64,000 nt of DNA from NCBI GenBank assembly GCA_001897795.1, contig MKUL01000048.1, forward strand, positions 60,500 to 124,499. The letters are read 5' to 3'. The stretch is from Alphaproteobacteria bacterium 41-28 (GTDB taxonomy: Bacteria > Pseudomonadota > Alphaproteobacteria > UBA9655). This document shows, one piece after another, positions 60,575 to 64,000 of this stretch. The position numbers and the translations under genes are program-made. The stretch's first letter is position 1. The number at the start of each line of letters is the position of its first letter. The notes below the pieces were generated by a model. That model ran no database searches. It worked only from the letters and a program-made list of their open reading frames with translations, and had not been told where the DNA came from.

Positions 60575-61788
60575 GCAGCGAGGTACTCTCTTGCCAATCG
60601 TTTTCCTTCTTCAACTGCAGGTTGGTCGAAGGCATTTACGTTAATAAAATATGACATCAAGATTGTCTCAATCATAAAGTGCATCATTAAAGCTCCTAAA
60701 TTAGATTCGTTGATGACATCAAGTGTGATCAAACGAGTGGGGCACTTATGACGGATTAAAGTTTCGCAGGTAGCCTTTTGTTCTGCTTCAAAGAGGTCCC
60801 CCATAGATTTGTCAGTAAATTCAGGAACGAGCGATAGCTGAATGCGATTTCCTACCCCCTTCCAGGAAGGTGAGATTATTGTGAAAAATTTATCTTTCGG
60901 GCCATCGAGGTAAAGTTGAAGCTGGCTGTGTTGAACGACCGTCCCTAGGGCAGGAATGGGTGTCGTTCCTCTTCCTTCTTTTCCTAGGCTTTCAGCCCAT
61001 AATTGGCAATACCATAAGGAAAAAAGATTCAATTGATCTGCATATGGCAGCATGACAGAAAGGGTTTTTTGATGGTATTTTTCTAAATACACCGACATCG
61101 CTGCGCCCATAAGAGCAGGAGGACAATCCTCGTTAAGGTGTTGGTGCAAAACGTCCTTTGCCCCTTCCCGAAAAGCATAGGGATCAAGACCTGCGAGGAT
61201 TGCTGGTAAAAGTCCCACGAGTGAGAAACAGGAATACCGTCCTCCTACAGTTTTGGGATGATCCAAACACAGCCAATTCTGTTCTTCAGCAAGCTTTCGT
61301 AAAGGATTGTTCGTTGGCTCTGTAATAACGATACAGTTTTCTTCAATGCCTTTTTCTTGTATGCGCTGCAAACAGGTGAGTAACTGCAAAAGGGTTTCAA
61401 CCGTTGATCCAGACTTAGAAATGGCTAAAATGCCTGTTTTTTTAAAGTTTATTTTTTGAAACAAAGACGTGAACGTGTGAGGATCAATGTTGTCGAGAAA
61501 ATGAAGACGCGGTTTTTCTTGGGTAGCAAGGGCATAAAGAGCTTGCCCACCGAGACTAGACCCGCCTGTGCCTAAAATAAGCACATCTTCTAGGTCTGCA
61601 AATCGACTTGCGGCAACTTTAAGAAGTTCAATGTCTTTCGTTTCCTCCACCAATGAGAGGGGAGCAAGCTCTCCCTTTCGATAGGCATTTCGAAATGTTT
61701 CTAAAGCATTTGATTTTAGAAAGGTGTGGAGAATGGCTCTATTACTGCTTCCATCATCACATCCTTCGAGATTTTGGGTATACATCAT
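60571..61788 (-). CDS. pgi: Glucose-6-phosphate isomerase
   Basis: The 405-residue protein has the tandem SIS domains of PGI: GTGGSSLGGQAL, SKSGSTVETLLQ, GGRYSCFSLVGLLP and HSQLQLYLDGP. It interconverts glucose-6-phosphate and fructose-6-phosphate. It is shorter than the E. coli enzyme, as in many alphaproteobacteria. The start overlaps the stop of the M16 gene (ATGA) and its stop overlaps the mutL start, so it is the middle of a coupled operon. Confidence 0.9.
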   Translation of the reverse strand: MMYTQNLEGCDDGSSNRAILHTFLKSNALETFRNAYRKGELAPLSLVEETKDIELLKVAASRFADLEDVLILGTGGSSLGGQALYALATQEKPRLHFLDNIDPHTFTSLFQKINFKKTGILAISKSGSTVETLLQLLTCLQRIQEKGIEENCIVITEPTNNPLRKLAEEQNWLCLDHPKTVGGRYSCFSLVGLLPAILAGLDPYAFREGAKDVLHQHLNEDCPPALMGAAMSVYLEKYHQKTLSVMLPYADQLNLFSLWYCQLWAESLGKEGRGTTPIPALGTVVQHSQLQLYLDGPKDKFFTIISPSWKGVGNRIQLSLVPEFTDKSMGDLFEAEQKATCETLIRHKCPTRLITLDVINESNLGALMMHFMIETILMSYFINVNAFDQPAVEEGKRLAREYLAA

Positions 61789-63098
61789 TTTTTACCTTTA
61801 GGAGGATTAGATTTAGAGGACCGCCCTATAATTACTAAAGTCAAAGATTTAGGCTGTAGAACTTCTTCAGTAAATAGGTTAATTTCTCCGAGAGTTACTT
61901 TTTCAGCCGTTTCCAAAAGGGTTCTTGCTTTATCGGGGCTCAAATTAAAAGACAAAGGATCGGCATATTCCTTCGCAACCCTTTTTGTACTTGTTAAAGT
62001 TAAAATCTTATCTCGTTTAAAGGCTAACTTTGCGCTACTTAACTCTGTTTGAGTAATCCCAAAGTCTTTCAGTCTTTCCCATTCGGATCGAATAAATTTA
62101 GCAACCTTAGGGGCATTCGTACATTCACAAGCAAAAATTCCCTGCAAAAGGTCAACATTTTTATAGTGACCGGCATTGAACTGGATAGAATAAATAAGGC
62201 CTCGTTTTTCTCTCAGCTCATCATAAAGGCGCTGATACAGGACGTATTGGAGAAGCAAAAACTTGGGATAATCTTTGCTTAAAGGATTTACCCCCGGTTG
62301 TGCAAAGGCAACAACGGATTGAGGGACATCTCTTTCGATCAGAATTTCTTTGTTACTCCAACGGGGGTTGAGGGAATTAGGAGGTGAAGAAGGAAGATGT
62401 AGATCTAATGCCCCAAAGGTGGCCTCTAAAAGCTCGATAAGCTCTTTTTTATTAACATCACCAACGACGACAATCTTAGGTTTACTACTTAAAAAGTTGG
62501 TAATTGTTTCCTTCTTCATATCTTCAGCTGTGAGGGATTCAATGATTTGTGAGGTCTTGTCAAGATCAATCTTGAAAGAAGAATCCGGGAAAATAGTTTG
62601 TAATAATTTTATAGAGGAACTCAACTCCAGGTCTTCTTTGTAATAGGCTACGGACGATATAGCTCGCGTTTTGCTATAGGATAAATCTGCTTTCTGGAAT
62701 TGAGGGTCACCAATAAGGCGAGCCCATACCTTAAGTGATGAAGCTAAGCCATCTTTGGTTGTTTTAAGAGTCAATGTGGTTTGTGAGATACCAATTTCCA
62801 GTGACGCCCAAGCAGGTGTTTCTTTTGAAAAACGATCCATTTCCAAGGGAGATAAGATACCTGCACCTGTAAGAATTGCAGAATGAAAAAGGGAAGTTTC
62901 TGGTTTGAAGGGGGACCTAAGCTTAGCCCTGTCGAATTTAAAAACCAAAGAAATAACAGGGGACGTGTTGTCTTCCACAAGCCAAACCTCAAGCCCGGAA
63001 GGTGTTTTAAAGGACTGGATCGGAAGAACATCTGCCCTAACAGAGATAATCGACACACAAAAAAGAAAGCATAAAAAAAACTTTAATTCTCTTAACAT
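61785..63098 (-). CDS. M16-family peptidase subunit without zinc motif (PqqL-like)
   Basis: The 437-residue protein has a signal peptide (about residues 1-22, ending VRA) and the M16 double-domain fold (FKTPSGLEVWLVEDNTSPVI, then NAGH and REKRGLIYSIQF). The zinc-binding HxxEH is absent where the active subunit would have it (LFHSAILTGAGI), so this is the non-catalytic partner. It overlaps the catalytic gene upstream by one base (TAATG). The pair probably acts on periplasmic peptides as a heterodimer. Confidence 0.8.
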   Translation of the reverse strand: MLRELKFFLCFLFCVSIISVRADVLPIQSFKTPSGLEVWLVEDNTSPVISLVFKFDRAKLRSPFKPETSLFHSAILTGAGILSPLEMDRFSKETPAWASLEIGISQTTLTLKTTKDGLASSLKVWARLIGDPQFQKADLSYSKTRAISSVAYYKEDLELSSSIKLLQTIFPDSSFKIDLDKTSQIIESLTAEDMKKETITNFLSSKPKIVVVGDVNKKELIELLEATFGALDLHLPSSPPNSLNPRWSNKEILIERDVPQSVVAFAQPGVNPLSKDYPKFLLLQYVLYQRLYDELREKRGLIYSIQFNAGHYKNVDLLQGIFACECTNAPKVAKFIRSEWERLKDFGITQTELSSAKLAFKRDKILTLTSTKRVAKEYADPLSFNLSPDKARTLLETAEKVTLGEINLFTEEVLQPKSLTLVIIGRSSKSNPPKGKK

Positions 63099-64000
63099 TA
63101 GGACCTCCCGGAGAGAGGAGCTGATGAGTAAGTCGGCTTTTTCAAAATACCCGTAGCAGCCTTCTCTTTTATTAAGTATTTCTTAATAACCCTTTGTATG
63201 TCTGCAGATGTCACTTTTTCGTAATCTTGAAATAAAGAATTAATTTGATCTAAAGTTAAGCCCGCATTAAGGACAGCTCCCAACAGATGAGCGCGTTTGT
63301 AAATGTCATCTAATTGCATAACCCATTCATTGTAAGAATAGCGCCGTACGAGCGCTAGAACTTCTGGTTTCAAGCCCGTCTGAGCTATTTGATCGATTCC
63401 ATCGTTTATAATCGTTTCAATTTCTTTTGTTTTGGATCCATCAACGGAGTTAACAGATATTGCAAAGCTCCAAGGATCTAAGAATTCCATGAACAAGCAT
63501 TGGGTTGAAAAATCGGTTGCAAGTTTCTTTTTATGGACAAGAACTTCATAAAGACTACCTTCAAAGTCTCCGGATAAGAAGACACTCAAAAGAGAAAGAG
63601 CTAAAAGATCTTGATAATTTTGTTTTTTAAGGTTTGGGAGAGGATAAATCTGCTCTAAATAAAATTCAGCAGCTCGGGGATGTTCTGTAATTACAGGCTC
63701 AATTTTGGGTTTTTCAGATGGTTCTTGAGGACGATTTCTTTCGACTTTTGGGCCAGCCGGGATATTTCCATAATAGGTCTCAGCCCAGGTGCGCACTTGA
63801 GCAGGGTCAAAATCTCCTGAGACGATAATAAAGGCATTGCTTGGATGATACCATTTTTTATGAAAATCCTTTATATCTTCGAGAGTTAAGGCACGAATAT
63901 CTTTTTCCCAGCCAATGATTGGATTTTTATAGGGATGAACGGTGAAAAACTGGCTATTAAATTGTTCACTGTAAAGTCCTGTCGGATCATTTTCGGCACC
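63098..64000 (-). CDS. M16-family zinc peptidase, C-terminal part, 5' end outside window
   Basis: The frame is open to the window edge at 64000 (reading GAENDPTGLYSEQF), so the N-terminal half with the expected HxxEH zinc site is not visible. What is seen includes WYHPSNAFIIVSGDF, TWAETYYGNIPAG and the M16 C-terminal domain with a long helical end. It is the first visible gene of the operon followed by the non-catalytic partner, pgi and mutL. The active-site call rests on family pairing. Confidence 0.82.
   Translation of the reverse strand, partial: GAENDPTGLYSEQFNSQFFTVHPYKNPIIGWEKDIRALTLEDIKDFHKKWYHPSNAFIIVSGDFDPAQVRTWAETYYGNIPAGPKVERNRPQEPSEKPKIEPVITEHPRAAEFYLEQIYPLPNLKKQNYQDLLALSLLSVFLSGDFEGSLYEVLVHKKKLATDFSTQCLFMEFLDPWSFAISVNSVDGSKTKEIETIINDGIDQIAQTGLKPEVLALVRRYSYNEWVMQLDDIYKRAHLLGAVLNAGLTLDQINSLFQDYEKVTSADIQRVIKKYLIKEKAATGILKKPTYSSAPLSGRS

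Overview
The window comes from a low-GC intracellular alphaproteobacterium, most likely a Holosporales- or Rickettsiales-like symbiont of a protist (inferred from gene content; no marker gene is present). The core genes have an alphaproteobacterial flavour: plsY-dprA-topA with rnr nearby, hflK-hflC-degP, an ATP12-type F1 chaperone beside an RluC-type synthase, an NDUFAF5-like methyltransferase, a B12-dependent mutase and an endonuclease-type mutL. The accessory genes are typical of host-associated bacteria: Ti-type conjugation genes, NB-ARC/TPR, Sel1, patatin-LRR and Fic proteins, and many small secreted proteins of unknown function.

Positions 1-19264 look like the right part of an integrated conjugative element. 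They hold a frameshifted TOPRIM-DUF3987 primase-like gene, an ORF built on a 105-bp repeat, a zeta-toxin pair, traD/traC-like genes divergent from a relaxase-helicase traA interrupted by an amber codon, and an oriT-like region between them. The cargo follows: a giant HTH-TIR-like-TM-NB-ARC-TPR protein divergent from a secreted Sel1 protein and a secreted patatin-LRR protein. The region ends with an IS4-like remnant and the 3' part of a tRNA-Ser(GCU) gene whose 5' half is absent, which fits an attachment site.

Positions 19265-58200 mix housekeeping genes with lineage-specific secreted proteins. There is a Fic gene with an altered active-site motif, a frameshifted secreted gene, a small LptM-like lipoprotein, tlpA-mutB, several signal-peptide proteins, rnr, an outer-membrane barrel gene, topA-dprA-plsY, four small secreted genes that share a promoter-like motif (three also share the ribosome-binding site and leader), cpoB with a palindromic repeat inside its coding sequence, a CofE-like ligase, degP-hflC-hflK divergent from mrp, a 903-residue effector candidate, a SemiSWEET transporter, a methyltransferase lacking its SAM motif, rluC-atp12, a broken mazEF-like pair and an ABC exporter. 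A 2.1-2.2 kb tandem duplication then gives two copies of a secreted protein with a lysine-rich stretch and a C-terminal YoeB-like RNase domain. cfa, terC and def follow.

Positions 58814-64000 are a tightly packed minus-strand operon: two M16 peptidase-family genes, pgi and mutL.

Two themes run through the window. First, many toxin-like or mobile genes are broken or altered at one point (DUF3987 frameshift, traA amber, mazF Trp-to-stop, Fic Arg-to-Ser, the two YoeB copies damaged in different ways). Second, several families of palindromic dispersed repeats occupy intergenic space and in one case a coding region.
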